Notes: a model not told the origin generated them from the sequence alone. A DNA stretch of 64,000 nt from Oceanicoccus sagamiensis (GCF_002117105.1 NZ_CP019343.1:2108001-2172000), one strand, 5' to 3'. Numbered from the stretch's first letter, positions 9,555 through 22,200 are shown. Numbers and translations are program-made.

Positions 9555-11668
9555 GTCACGCTATTACCGATAATGATTTCTTTAGCCGGGATTTTAGCGG
9601 GCTGCTAACGGCAACGGCTGAAGCGCCTTGCCCCTGGCGCTATGCTTTAGGCAATTTGTTAACGGCTTTGGAGTGGTCTGGTTCTCTACCGGAGTTGGCT
9701 GCCTATCTGCCGGAACAAGGTGATCCGTTAGATTTAACGCAGTGCCGTGAGATTCTAAGTAAGCTAGGTTATAGCACTAAACTCAAGCGCGGCATTCTGG
9801 CGCATATTCCCGATTGCGATTATCCAACGCTGGCAATTACTGCGCCGGGTACGGCAGACGAAACCATCGTGGTGCTAAAAAGTGCGGGTTTGGATGGTAT
9901 TGTTGTTATTGATCAGGCCGGCAACGAACAGATAGAAAATGATATTAATAAGCCGTTGCAGTGGCTTGAAATGCAACCCATACCCGTCAAAGCCGCAGCA
10001 CCGGGCCAATGGTTTAAAGAATTATTGCAGCAATTTACCGGTCCTTTATTAGGTGTATTAATTCTCAGTTTATTTAATGCCTTGCTGGGCTTGGTACTGC
10101 CTTTATTTACTATGTCGGTTTATGACTTTCTCATTCCTTCTGGTTCTATTTCAGGGTTAGTTGCTGTAGGCAGTGGTGCCATTTTAGCGTTAGGTGGTTT
10201 GTTAGTGGCCAACCGAATGCGCTCACAAATGTTAAGTCGCATTGCTGCCGGTTTAAGTTTTCAAGCGGGGCGTTCCATTTTTCAAAAACTGATTTATTCG
10301 CCTGCGGATTGGTTGCAGCGGGTAAGCCCTGTCCAGCATATTACTCGTGTTCGTGATGTTGAGCGGGTGCGTGAGTTTTTTGGTGGCACCATGGCTGCCA
10401 GTTTGTTTGATCTGCCTTTTATTGTGGTTGCACTTATCGCTATTGCCCTATTGGGCGGGTGGTTGGTGGCGGTACCAGTCATCGGTGCTGGTATTTATGC
10501 CTTATTAAGTTGGCATTTTAATAATAGTTTGGCGGTAGCATCGCGTAACTCTGCAAAATTCAGCCAGCGTCGTCAGCAGCAATTGCGTCAGGCTATCGAT
10601 GGTCTGGAAGATTTACGTGAGTCGGGCACCGGTAGTCACTGGTTAAAACAATTTGCCGATGAGTCGGTAAGAGCGGCCCGCTCCAACTTTAGTTACACCA
10701 TGGTTTCGGCTTCGCAACAGGCAGTAGGGCGTTTTCTCAATATGGCGATTGCTCTGGCAACCTTAATGACCGGTATTTTTATGGTGATGACCGGCGCATT
10801 AACGACTGGTGGCCTTATTGCCAGCATGATGTTGATCTGGCGAGTCACCGGCCCACTGCAAACCGCATTTTTCTCAGCGTCCAGATTTAAACAATTGCAA
10901 CAGTCGATTAGCCAGATGAATGCGATTATGGCGGCGCCCTATGAGCAAGCCCATGAGCAGAAGTTGGCGCAGTTAGTAGATTTTTCTCCGGCTTTAGAAA
11001 TCAATAATTTATTTTATCGTTTTAGTGCTGATCGTGATGCGGCATTAAGCAGTGTGAGTTTTAACTGCGAAGCCGGGCAGAAAGTGGCTGTGGTTGGCCC
11101 TAACGGTTCGGGTAAGTCCACTACCTTGGCTTGTGTTGCTGGTTTATTACATCCGCAGTCGGGCAGTATTCGTATTGATGGGCATGATATTCGCCAATTT
11201 AAACATGTGGATTACCGTTCAGTGATTGGTTATGTCAGCGGTTCACCTGATTTAATTAGCGGTACGGTGAGAGCCAACTTCAATGCTGTTGCACCGATGG
11301 CTAGCGAAGAGGCGATGCTGGATGCCTTGAAACAAGTAGGGGTTGCTGATTGCTTCGATAGTTTGGATGCAGTGGTGTTAGAGGAGGGTAATCTAATCAT
11401 CTCCGATGCTGTTGCAGAGGCATTGAGCTTGGCGCGTGTTTTATTACGCAAGCCCAAAGTATTAATACTCGACGATATTTTAAGTGCTGCACCTAAAATG
11501 ATTGCAGATAGTTATCGTCAGTTGCTAACAGAGCCGCCAGCAGGCACCACTATTATTTATGCCACGCATAATAATGAACTAATGCTGATGGCAGATATTG
11601 CTGTGATTATGGATAAAGGCGCTGTAGCCCAAGTGGCAACATTGGCCGAGGAACCCCCGGAATCATAA
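9551..11668 (+). CDS. Type I secretion ABC transporter with C39-like domain
   Basis: Second half-transporter, 705 residues, starting inside the stop of the first (ATGA overlap). Residues about 15-135 resemble the C39-peptidase-like substrate-docking domain of LapB/HlyB-type exporters without an evident catalytic Cys/His pair; 155-440 is the membrane domain (PLFTMSVYDFLIPSGSISG); 465-705 is the nucleotide-binding domain. Walker A is intact (GPNGSGKST, Lys522) and the switch His is present (YATHNNE, His673). The signature position reads ISDAV (617-621) instead of LSGGQ, the Q-loop reads YVSGSPDLISG without Gln, and Walker B ends LILDD (641-642), with Asp for the catalytic Glu. Together with its partner only one composite ATP site could form. 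Clearly an adhesin exporter by context. Confidence 0.87.
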   Translation: MSHAITDNDFFSRDFSGLLTATAEAPCPWRYALGNLLTALEWSGSLPELAAYLPEQGDPLDLTQCREILSKLGYSTKLKRGILAHIPDCDYPTLAITAPGTADETIVVLKSAGLDGIVVIDQAGNEQIENDINKPLQWLEMQPIPVKAAAPGQWFKELLQQFTGPLLGVLILSLFNALLGLVLPLFTMSVYDFLIPSGSISGLVAVGSGAILALGGLLVANRMRSQMLSRIAAGLSFQAGRSIFQKLIYSPADWLQRVSPVQHITRVRDVERVREFFGGTMAASLFDLPFIVVALIAIALLGGWLVAVPVIGAGIYALLSWHFNNSLAVASRNSAKFSQRRQQQLRQAIDGLEDLRESGTGSHWLKQFADESVRAARSNFSYTMVSASQQAVGRFLNMAIALATLMTGIFMVMTGALTTGGLIASMMLIWRVTGPLQTAFFSASRFKQLQQSISQMNAIMAAPYEQAHEQKLAQLVDFSPALEINNLFYRFSADRDAALSSVSFNCEAGQKVAVVGPNGSGKSTTLACVAGLLHPQSGSIRIDGHDIRQFKHVDYRSVIGYVSGSPDLISGTVRANFNAVAPMASEEAMLDALKQVGVADCFDSLDAVVLEEGNLIISDAVAEALSLARVLLRKPKVLILDDILSAAPKMIADSYRQLLTEPPAGTTIIYATHNNELMLMADIAVIMDKGAVAQVATLAEEPPES

Positions 11669-11692
11669 ACACCGTCGTTCCCGCGAAGGCGT

Positions 11693-11841
11693 ATTGCTGC
11701 CCGGGGCAACTGCTTAAAATAAGGCTACGCCCGTAGGGTGGATTATAATCCACCAGTCATTAGGGCTCTGGGTTGGATTGGTGGATTATAATCCACCCTA
11801 CGGGCGTGGCCTTAGCTAGAGTATTTTTACCGGACAGCAAT
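11693..11841. mobile_element. 149-bp nested inverted-repeat element (MITE-like), contains palindrome copy 3
   Basis: The outer ends are inverted: ATTGCTGCCCGG at 11693-11704 and CCGGACAGCAAT at 11830-11841. An inner inverted pair of 34 bp (11721-11754 and 11780-11813, one mismatch) contains the family palindrome GGTGGATTATAATCCACC in each arm. Exactly 16 unrelated bases separate outer and inner repeats on each side. No transposase and no clear target duplication are visible. It sits inside the secretion locus, between the second ABC gene and the adaptor gene. Confidence 0.72.
11733..11801. repeat. Paired intergenic palindrome, copy 3
   Basis: Two identical arms with core GGTGGATTATAATCCACC, flanked outside by GTAG and CTAC, 25 bp apart; the inverted repeat extends a further 12 bp on both sides. 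This is the centre of the larger nested element at 11693-11841. Confidence 0.94.
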
Positions 11842-11942
11842 GCACGTAGACTAGGTTACCCCTGCGGTAATGATGAAAGTAAGATGGTGCAGGCAACGCA
11901 CTGGAATATATAACAACACTCTGGAAAACAACAGGCGAGACA

Positions 11943-13244
11943 ATGGATAATAACTTTATATTGCGTGCTTTTCCCGATACCAATGAAGATCGTTATATTG
12001 GTAGGGCCTTATTGGCGGTAGCTATTTTTGTAGCGCTATTAGGTTTTTGGGCCAGTGTGGCGAAAGTCCCCGAGGTTGCAAAAACCCGTGGTGAAATTAT
12101 TCCTCAAGGGGGTGATATTCAAGTGGTGCAAAGCCTTAGTGGCGGCAAGTTACTTCAGGTCTATGTCAGTGAAGGTGATGTGGTTGAGAAGGGGCAGTCC
12201 ATTGCAAGTCTAGATCAAACCGTTAGTGAAGCCGATGTTAAGCAGCTTGAGGTCCAGCGCGCCGATTATATGTTAAGGATTGAGCGTTTAAGTGCCTTGG
12301 TACACGATCGCGCACCTGAGTTTGCTGCCGATGGCAAGCAATATCCAGGCTTGGCCGATCAGCAGCAGCGTTTATACGATAGTGAAAAATCTTTATTAGC
12401 AGCCAAGCTGGGCCAGATAGATGACCGTATCAATGCAAAAAAAGCCGAACTGAATAGTTTAGAGAGTCAGTTAAAATTATCGTCAGAGCAGGTTTCTGTT
12501 ATTCAGCGCGAAGTTGATATTTTTCAAAGTGCTGCTGATAAAGGCGTTAGTTCAAAGCGTGAATTACTGGAAAAGAAAGAGCGACTTTCTGAATTAAAAC
12601 GTATTCAGGAAGAATTAACCGGGCGTAAAAAGTCATTGGTTGAAAGTTTATCGGCCTTGGCTAAAGAAGGTGAGAGCGAAACACTTAAAACCAATACCGA
12701 TCACCGCACTCGCCGTTCTGAATTGGTAGAAAAATTACAGGAAGTCGAGCAGGAGTTAATTCAAGCGCATACCGCTTTAGGTCAAAACGCTTTGGTTGCA
12801 CCCATTGCCGGTGTTATTAAAGCATTACCCAATGCCAATGTTGGTGCAGTGATTCAACCCGGTGGCGTGGTTGCAGAGTTAGTACCTAGCGATCAACCAC
12901 TCGATGTAGAGGTCAGGGTGTCACCACGAGATATTGGCTTTATCAAAGTCGGTCAGCAAGTGTTAGTTAAAGTGGACGCTTACGACTATTCCCGCTTTGG
13001 TGCCATTAAAGGTGAGGTGGCAAGAGTTTCTCCCAGTACCTTTAAAGATCCACAAAACGGTCAGGCTTATTTTAAAGCCACGATTAAACCGCAAAGTGAA
13101 TTTGTGGGTGACGAAGCCAAAGGCCGGCGTATCAAAGTCGGCATGACCGCCGAGGCGGATATCACTACAGGCCAAAAAACCATTTTCCAATATTTGTTAA
13201 AACCGGTTTATACCACTGTCGACACAGCCTTGTCGGAGCGTTAA
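11943..13244 (+). CDS. HlyD-family membrane fusion (adaptor) protein
   Basis: Periplasmic adaptor linking the ABC exporter to an outer-membrane channel, 433 residues. A membrane anchor lies at about 20-40 (ALLAVAIFVALLGFWASVA). The two halves of the lipoyl/biotinyl-like domain are at 55-95 (VVQSLSGGKLLQVYVSEGD) and 275-310 (NALVAPIAGVIKALPNANVG), separated by a long coiled coil (about 95-270, rich in Glu, Lys, Leu and Gln). A beta-barrel domain follows with the GMTAEADI motif near the C-terminus (about 405), as in HlyD, LapC and PrtE. The start at 11943 is preceded by AGGCGAG. It is 274 bases from the upstream ABC gene because of the inserted repeat element, and 25 bases from the adhesin gene. 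Confidence 0.94.
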   Translation: MDNNFILRAFPDTNEDRYIGRALLAVAIFVALLGFWASVAKVPEVAKTRGEIIPQGGDIQVVQSLSGGKLLQVYVSEGDVVEKGQSIASLDQTVSEADVKQLEVQRADYMLRIERLSALVHDRAPEFAADGKQYPGLADQQQRLYDSEKSLLAAKLGQIDDRINAKKAELNSLESQLKLSSEQVSVIQREVDIFQSAADKGVSSKRELLEKKERLSELKRIQEELTGRKKSLVESLSALAKEGESETLKTNTDHRTRRSELVEKLQEVEQELIQAHTALGQNALVAPIAGVIKALPNANVGAVIQPGGVVAELVPSDQPLDVEVRVSPRDIGFIKVGQQVLVKVDAYDYSRFGAIKGEVARVSPSTFKDPQNGQAYFKATIKPQSEFVGDEAKGRRIKVGMTAEADITTGQKTIFQYLLKPVYTTVDTALSER

Positions 13245-13269
13245 ACCCTAAAAAATCAGGACGTCGTCG

Positions 13270-16200
13270 ATGAGCGATCGCAAAGATAAAACACCACCTG
13301 GAAAAAATACCACCGATAAACAGCAAGATAAAAAAGGCAAGTCGAAAAAACTTAAATCTGCTGTTGAGAATCGTAAACTTGATGAAGGTGGTCAGGCTTA
13401 TGATGAGTCGGTGATAGGCCGCGCTGCGGGTAATGATTTTTCTATTGCAGATTTGCCGTCTGAGAACTCGGTGCAGGATTCTGCTAAACAATCAATGGCT
13501 GCTGTCGAAGAAGCCAGTGAAGCTGCGGACAATAAAACGGTTGAGTCTGAAGCAGCGGTTATTCCTGATGAAAGTGCCGCAAGCACCAACTCCGTTTCTA
13601 TTCCCAGTCCTTCATCGCATGTCGTTACGCCTTCAACCTTAACCACGGATACCACTAACACTATTCCCGATGCGGTAACGCCGCCGGGTATGGGGGTTAA
13701 TCAACCCGCTGTTGGCGCCATTGTAGAACCGGCTCAGCAAACCACGTCTGGTAGCCAGCAGCCACCGGAAATCTATTTGCGCGGCGACCATGCGGGTTTG
13801 GTGGTCGAAGATAATAAAGTGGGCCAGCTGGCTAGCGGGAAAATGACCGAGTTAGGTGGCACCGGCCAGTTTGTTGCTGAAGTTGATCAGGGCAACTATG
13901 GCCGTTTTTCTATTGATAAGAATGGCAACTGGCAATACCAGTTGGATAATAAACTGCCTGCCACTGATCATCTTGCGACAGGGGAAACCGTTACCGAAGT
14001 TTTTCATATCGTCACACCAGAAGGTTTAACCCAGGATATACAAATAACGGTGCAGGGACATAACGATGCGCCAACCATTGATCAAATACACCAACAGCAA
14101 ACCTTTGAAGATGGTGCGTTGCTTAATGGCAAAATAACCGCTACCGATGTCGACCATGGTGACCATTGCAGTTTTTCCACAGCAAGTAATATCGAAGGTT
14201 TTCGCTTAAACCCGGATGGTAGTTATCAGTTTAATCCTTCCTCGGCGGCCTACCAGCATTTAGCGGCGGGTGAGACGCAGTTGCTTTCTATTCCGGTCAC
14301 TGTCACCGATCAACAAGGTGCGACGGATACACAGCTATTACAAATTACCGTTACCGGCACAAACGATAAACCGACGCTGGCGGTTAACCCTGGCACTTAT
14401 ACTACAGGCCAATTGGAAGTAACGGATATCGATACTCTCGATACGCATCGTTTTTCCGTCACCGCAGCTGCCGGCCAGTTTGGCAGTTTGATGGTTGACC
14501 CTGATACTGGGCGTTATAGTTATACCCAAAATCCCAGCGTTGCAGGTATGTTTTTGGATAAAACCACAGGCGTTTATCGCGGGACAGATACCTTTGAAGT
14601 TAAAGTCACTGACCCGCAGGGTGGTGAAGCCACGCAATTTATTAGTTTTGCAGCAACGGCGACGGTGAGTGCGCCAAATAGTACCCATCCGCTAACGCCG
14701 GTGATTACACCGATGGTGGCAACCCATCCAGTGGTTGCTACTACCGCGCCCTTAACCACCGGTAATGCTCCAACGACACCGAGTAATTCTGTAACTATCG
14801 ATTTGGTGGCCAGTAGTGATAGTGGTCGTTCCTCAACGGATAATCTAACTAACCAGCAAACACCAACCCTCACCGGGCAAACGGCCATTGCTTTTTCAGT
14901 CGTTGAAATTATTGATGCAGGTAAAGTGGTTGCGACGACTACCTCTGATGGCCAGGGCCATTACAGTGTCACCACCCAAGCTCTGGCAGAATCATCCCAG
15001 TCACATCAGTTAACGGCACAGGCAACAGCGCCTTCAGCAACGACGCAGGTGAGTTCTTCCGGGTTGGCGGTAACCATTGATACTCATGCCGAGGCCAGTA
15101 TCAGTGTTGCACCCGTTACCTCCGATAATATTATCAACGCAGCAGAGTCCGGTGGCCCGGTGATGGTCAGTGGCAGTGTGGGTGGTGATGTCGTTGATGG
15201 GGATGTGATTACTCTGACAGTGAATGGTAAACAATTTACCGGTACCGCTCAGGGAGGTCAGTACCAGATTGCCGTTGATGGAATAGCCTTAACCGCCGAC
15301 CAGCATATTATCGCCACAGTGACTTCCACGGATGCTGCGGGTAACCAGAAAACCGCGATGTTGGATCACAGCTACAGTGTCGATACTCAGGCTACAGCGA
15401 CAGTCGCTTTGCAGGAGTCCAGCGGTGATCAGGTGATTAGCGCAACTGAAGCCGGCAGTGTTGGTGTACTTGGCCAAGTCGAAGTAGGCAGCACGATTGA
15501 TAGCCTGACAGTAACGGATGGCCAGCAGACGATCACCATTCCAACGGGAGCTTATCAACTGGACCCGGTGACGGGTAAGTTTCAGATCACAACGGATCTT
15601 TCCACTTTACAGGATGGCCAGCTAAGCGTTGAACTCAAAGGCCACGATAGCGCCGGTAATCCTTTTGACCAAAGCAATACCATGGCCAAAGATACGCTTG
15701 CCAGCGCTACGGTCACCGTTGCCCCCGTTACCCCTGACAATATTATTAATGCGGCAGAGTCCGGTAGCCAGGTTATGGTGCGCGGCAGCACCGGTGGTGA
15801 TGTTGTCGATGGCGATATTGTCACGTTAAGCGTTAACGGCCAGTCGTTTACCGGAGTTGTTAAGGGTAGTGTTTATAGTATTGCTGTGGATGGAGCAGCA
15901 CTGAAAGCTGATAGTCATATTGTGGCTGAGGTTACCACTAGCGACAAGGCGGGCAATCTTGCCACCGCCACTGCCGATCATAGTTATGCCGTCGATACCC
16001 AAACCACAGCAACGGTTGCCATCACTGATGCGGGTGGCGATGGTGTTATTAATGCGGCCGAAGCAAGCCGCACAATTATTTCCGGGGATATTGAACCCGG
16101 TGCAAGCCTTGAGCAATTACAGGTGGTCGATTCCCAAGGCAAAGCCTTTAATATCAGCCCATCGTTAATTGTGATTGATGGCAATGGCCACTGGCAATTT

Positions 16201-19200
16201 CCCATTGATGCCGGCACCTTGGCCGATGGCAAAATTAATGTCTTAAGTTATAGCCGTGATGCTGCGGGCAATACCGCAACGGCTACGGCGGCTATTGATA
16301 AAGACTCGGTAACAACTGCGCGTATAGCCTTACACGATGGCAATGTTGGCGATAAGGACGATGTGCTTAATGCCGCAGAAGCAAAGTCTTCAGTGGTGAT
16401 GGGAAAAGTTGAAGCCGGTTCCAGTATTGACAGTTTGGTGGTTACTGACGGGACTAATAGTATTACGCTGGCGCCGAATAGTTTTAAAGTCGATGCCAGT
16501 GGTCGTTTTCATCTGATCACTGATTTATCGCCCCTGCAAGACGGCACCTTAACGATAGAATTAAAAGGGCAGGATCGAGCCGGTAACCCTTTTGATCAAA
16601 CCGACAGTATGGAAAAAGATACCGTCGCCAATGCCGTGGATGACAAAAGTACAGCGACGGAAGATCAGGGGCCTGCGGCCACTTCGGGCAATGTTTTAAA
16701 TAATGATGAACAGGGTGCCAGCCTAACAAGCTCAGGCGATATTGCCGGCCTTTATGGCACCTACCATTTCCATAGTGATGGTTCCTACACCTATGAATTG
16801 GATAACAGCAAAGTTCAGAGTCTGGCTGAAGGTGCCAAGCTTGAGGACCACGCGCAATATACCATCACCGATGCCGCAGGCAATGATAATACCGCCACGC
16901 TAAAAACGGTGATTACGGGCACCAATGACCTGCCGGTTATTGCTGGCGTTGTTAATGGTGCAGTGATTGAAGCGGGCAGCAATACTGTCGGTGTGGATAC
17001 CGCCAGTGGTCAGTTAGTGGCCACCGATGCCGACACCGGTGATAGTTTGCATTGGCATGTTGCTCAGTCTCAGGGAATTTATGGCAGCTTAACCATGGAT
17101 CAGCAAGGTCAGTGGACTTATCAATTGGATAATGCCGCCGGCAGTGCAGCCAGTCAAATGGCAGCAGGGGAGCAACGACAGGATTTCTTTTGGGTGACGG
17201 CAACGGATGGTTCCGGTATTGCGGTACCGCAAAAAATTGCCGTGGATATTACCGGCGCCAATGACAAAGCCATTATTGCTGACGCACAAACTGATGCGAC
17301 AAAAATTTCTATTACCGAAGACCGTGGTTATATCAATACCCATTACCAGTTGGAGTACCACGGTCGCTTAACCATTAGCGATCCCGATGCCGGTGAAGCA
17401 CAGTTCGACCCCAATATCGGTCCGCAAACTTATCAGGGCATTGGTTATGACTCGAGTTTAGGCGGCCATGTTTTGCTAATGCGTGGTGGCGGTTACACCT
17501 ATTATATTGACCAGCGCCAATCGGTTGTGCAAAACCTCGGTGCCGGTGAACATATTACCGACCATGCAACCATCAAATCGGTGGATGGCACCGAACATAT
17601 TATTTCTGTGGTGATAAACGGCACCAATGATGCGCCAACCGTTTCAGCAGCGCCCACCTTAACACCGGGAACCGAGGATAAAGATTATACGCTGCACAGC
17701 AGTGACCTGTTGAGCAATGCCAGCGATATTGATCATAACGATCAAGGGCAACTTAGTGTTCATCAGTTAGAGGCACTAAAGCCTGATGGCTCTGTCGCTG
17801 GTACGATGGTCGATAACCATAACGGCACTTATACCTTTCAACCGGAACAAAACTATAACGGCCCGGTACAGTTTCATTATCACATTCAGGATGCCCATGG
17901 TGGCAGTGTGTCGACCAGCGCGAGTTTAACGCTGGCGGCGGTACAAGATAGAGCTGTGATTAGTGGTGTAGATACTGGCTCGGTGACTGAAGCCAGCTAT
18001 CAGGATAGGTCACCGGATTATGCCCAGCCCGGTATTTCAAAACTGGGGCAGAATGCTTTGTCTGTGGATGGTAAGTTGGATATTACCGATGCCGACCAGG
18101 GCGAGGCAGTTTTTGATACCAAAGGCGGCACCTTTACCTCCTATTCAGGGCAGTATGGTCACCTGTTATTAAATGCCGATGGTAATTGGCACTATATGGT
18201 AACCGTGGGCAGCAGTGATTATGTCGGCAATCGAATTAGCTCTGTAGGTTCAACCATTGATCAATTGGGTGAGGGTCAATCCCTCACGGATACCATTACC
18301 GTCTATTCTAAAGACGGCACCTCTCACGATATCGTTATCACCATTCATGGTGACAACGATAGACCCTATTGTTCTAGCGCTGTGCAATTAGCGTCCGGCA
18401 AAGAAGATACCGCGCAAACCCTAACGGTAGCAGAGCTATTAAAAAATACCGTAGATGTCGATGCCAATGATGCCAATCAATTATCTATCGGCAATATGCA
18501 GGTGGATCATGGTTCGGTAACGCATAATACAGATGGCACCCTGACCTTTACGCCAGAAAAAGATTACAACGGCCAGGTTAATTTTACCTACGATGTTAAA
18601 GATGCTCACGGTGGTGTAACTCAAACAGGCGCCTCCCTGAATTTATCGGCGGTGGGGGATGCGGCAATTATCACCTCCGGCCCTAAACAAACTATTACCG
18701 AAGATGCTTCCGGCGGCAATAGTGAAATAGCCAGTGGCAGTTTAACCATTGTTGACCCCGATGCGGGTGAGCAAAGATTTCAATATAGTCAGTTTGGCGA
18801 GCATGCCATCCACGATCCCTTTGGTGGTCAGTTGCGCATTGATAATGCGGGTACTTGGGGTTACACCGTGCCGAATAGTGCATTACAACATTTAGCGGCG
18901 GGTCAGGTTGAACAAGTGAGTTATCTTGTTCACTCGCAAGATGGTACGGCCCACACCATTAATATAGAAGTGGTGGGCAGCCATGATCGACCAACGGCAA
19001 CGGCTCAAGTTATTAACGGCGTAGAAGATACGTCACATCATTTTACCGCGGCTGAATTTGGTTTTAGTGATGTGGATGATGGCGATACCTTGCAACATAT
19101 TACGATCACGCAATTACCAACGGCTACTGACGGGGCGTTATTTTTAAACGGCCAGGCTGTTAGCGCAGGTCAGCAGATTGCCGCCAAAGATATTCCCGAC

Positions 19201-22200
19201 CTTGTGTTTACACCGGCGGCCAATATTAATGGCGATATTGATTTTAATTACACCACCAATGATGGTCATGCCGACTCTGCCGTTGCCACTGCACATCTGC
19301 AAATTGCGGCTGTAGGCGATGCGGCTACTATAACCGGTGATAGTTCAACGGCTGTGACTGAAGATCTAAATATTAACAGAGGATTTTTAATTGGTCAGGG
19401 GCTGTTACACAGTCAGGATGTAGACAATACCGCTGACACCTTTCAGGTAGAAACCTTAACGCAAAAAGTGGATGGCTCTGCCTCGGTGGGCACCCTGCGA
19501 ATGACTCAGCATGGGCATTGGATATATACGGTTGAGAATAACGCGGTGCAGCATTTGGCTAAGGGTGAAACCCTCACCGAAACGTTTACTGTTCACAGCG
19601 AAGATGGCACAGCCCACACAGTTAGTGTTGATGTGATAGGCACCAACGATCAGCCAACATTAACCATTAACACGACGACACCAGTCACCGGTGATTTAGT
19701 CGGTGCCGATATTGATGGTGATGCGTTACAGTATGACGCCATACAACCTTCAGGGCATTATGGCCATCTAACCGTTGATGCATCCGGTCATTATCATTAC
19801 CAGCAAGGCAGCAGTGTTGCCGGTATGAATTATGATGCCAGTACGGGCACCTATAGCGCCAAAGATGTTTATGAAGTGCGTGTTTCTGATGGGCAAGGCG
19901 GGGAGACCCGACAGTTTTTAACTTTTGATATCACTGCTACCGTAAACGCACCAGCAATCACCGGTGGCCAGCCAGTGATTAGTGCGCAGGTGCCGACGCT
20001 TCCTTCTGTGACTTCAACCCAACCGACGGCTGCGACCATTCAAACCACGCCACCACAGAATGCTGTAACTTTAGATTTAGAGGCAGGCAGTGATACAGGG
20101 CAATCGACGACTGACAATTACACCAAGGCTTCAACCCCAACATTGAGTGGGCATACTGATATCCCTTTTTCACAGGTTGATATTTATAGCGGTAATCAAC
20201 TACTGGGCAGCACTCGCTCTAATGCCAGCGGTCAATTCCAGTTGGTCAGTGCGCAACTAACGGATGGTGTTTATCCGCTAACCGCGCAAGCTACCGCACC
20301 TTCCGCTACGGCGGCTGTAAGTTCATCACCCTTGTCGATTACGGTAGATACTCAGGTAGCGCCGTTGGCGATCAACCTGACTCATGATACTGGTAGCAGC
20401 GCTACCGATTTACTGACTAATGACGGTGCTTTAACGATTACCGGTCAGGAGAGTGGGGCGTCGCTGGAGTATTCAATCGATGGTGGTAAAAACTGGTCTA
20501 ACCATTTTACACCGGTGACAGGCGCGAACACCGTAGCGGTTAGGCAGGTGGATATTGCCGGCAATATGTCATCACCAGCGACCTTGGACTTTACGCTGGA
20601 TAATCAAGTGGCGGCCCCCACCGTTTCTTTGCGCAATGATACCAGCAGAACATTTAATGCCGCTGCTGATGGCATTACCAAAGACCCGCGTTTATCGATT
20701 CAGAGTGAAGCCGGTGCCAGATTGGAATATTCCACTGACAGCGGCCAACATTGGTCTAACGGTTTTACTGCGTCTGAAGGCGCTAACACATTCCTTGTGC
20801 GTCAAACGGATATTGCGGGCAATCAGTCTGCCGCCACCCATTTTAGTTTTACACTGGATACTACACCGGGAACGGTAACGGTTGATCCCATCTCAACCGA
20901 CAATGCCTTAAATGCCGCAGAAAATAATCAGCCGCTGGTGATTACCGGCACCACATCCAACACAGCACCTGGTGATGAGGTGTATATAAAAATAGGCAGC
21001 AATAATTTTTATGGGGCACAGGTAGATGCCAATGGCCATTGGCAGTTAACCCTGAATGCCAGCGAACACCAAAAGATTTTAGGTTCCGATAAAGACTACC
21101 CCATTACTGTTGGTACGATAGATGCAGCAGGCAATGCCACCACTGAAATCGTAACTCACTTATTAGTAGATACCGCTAATCCGCTGCCTGTTATTTCCGT
21201 TGACCCTATTACCACCGACAATATTATTAACCTTGCCGAAAGTCAGCAGACGATTGATATTACCGGGCAAGCCAGCGGTGATTTTAATTCGGGTGATCCG
21301 GTTTCTTTAACCATTAATGGCCAAACATTGGCATCCTATAGTGGGCAGGTGGATGCGACGGGCCACTATCAGATTGCCGTTCCTGCGAGTGTATTACTCA
21401 ACCAAACTGGTGGAGCTACAGGGTATACGGTTGAGGCCAGTATTATCACAAAAGATAGTGTGGGCAATTTGGGTAGCGCCAGCAGTGGCAACCGAAACTT
21501 TAGTGTCGATACCACCATTAACCCGTTACAGGTTTCGCTAACTCACGATACCGGCATCGCAGGCGATCATATTACCAGCGATGGTGGATTAACCCTTGGC
21601 GGCCAAGAGCCCGGTGCGTTAATAGAATACTCTACCGATGGTGGCACGCATTGGAGCCAGCAATTTACACCGCAGGCCGGTACCAATAGTGTTTCGGTCA
21701 GGCAGACGGACGCTGCAGGTAATAGCTCCTCCCCAACCGCAATCAGCTTTACCCTTGATAATACCGTGGCAGCTCCACAGATTTCATTGAATACTGATAG
21801 TGGTTCAAATCATAGTGACTTGATCAGTAATAAAGGCGTATTAAATGTGGCCGGTGTTGAAACAGGCTCCACCTTGGAAATTTCAACAGATGGCGGTCAG
21901 CATTGGCAGAGCACATTTACCGCAGTGGAAGGTGTGAATAATGTGTTGGCACGGCAAACGGATGTGGCCGGCAATGTCTCGGCAACCAGCGCGTTGAATT
22001 TCACTTTGGATACACAAATCGATGTCAGTATTTACAGTTCCAGTGTTCAGGCCAACGGTGATTTAAAAGTCGATATTTTTCTACCCAAAGACAGCGTGGT
22101 TGATCAGCTTCAGATTAGTAGCGGCGGCGTAGTGCTTGATGTGGATCTGACTAAAAATCTATTGGTTGCCAATAGTACGTTAACACCAGACCATCACTAC

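Noticed and set aside
13420-13431. RAAG at residues 51-54 of the giant adhesin as a LapG-type cleavage site
   Set aside because: LapG sites lie after a folded retention module of about 100 residues in LapA-type proteins; here the motif is in a short hydrophilic start and no lapG/lapD is in the window.
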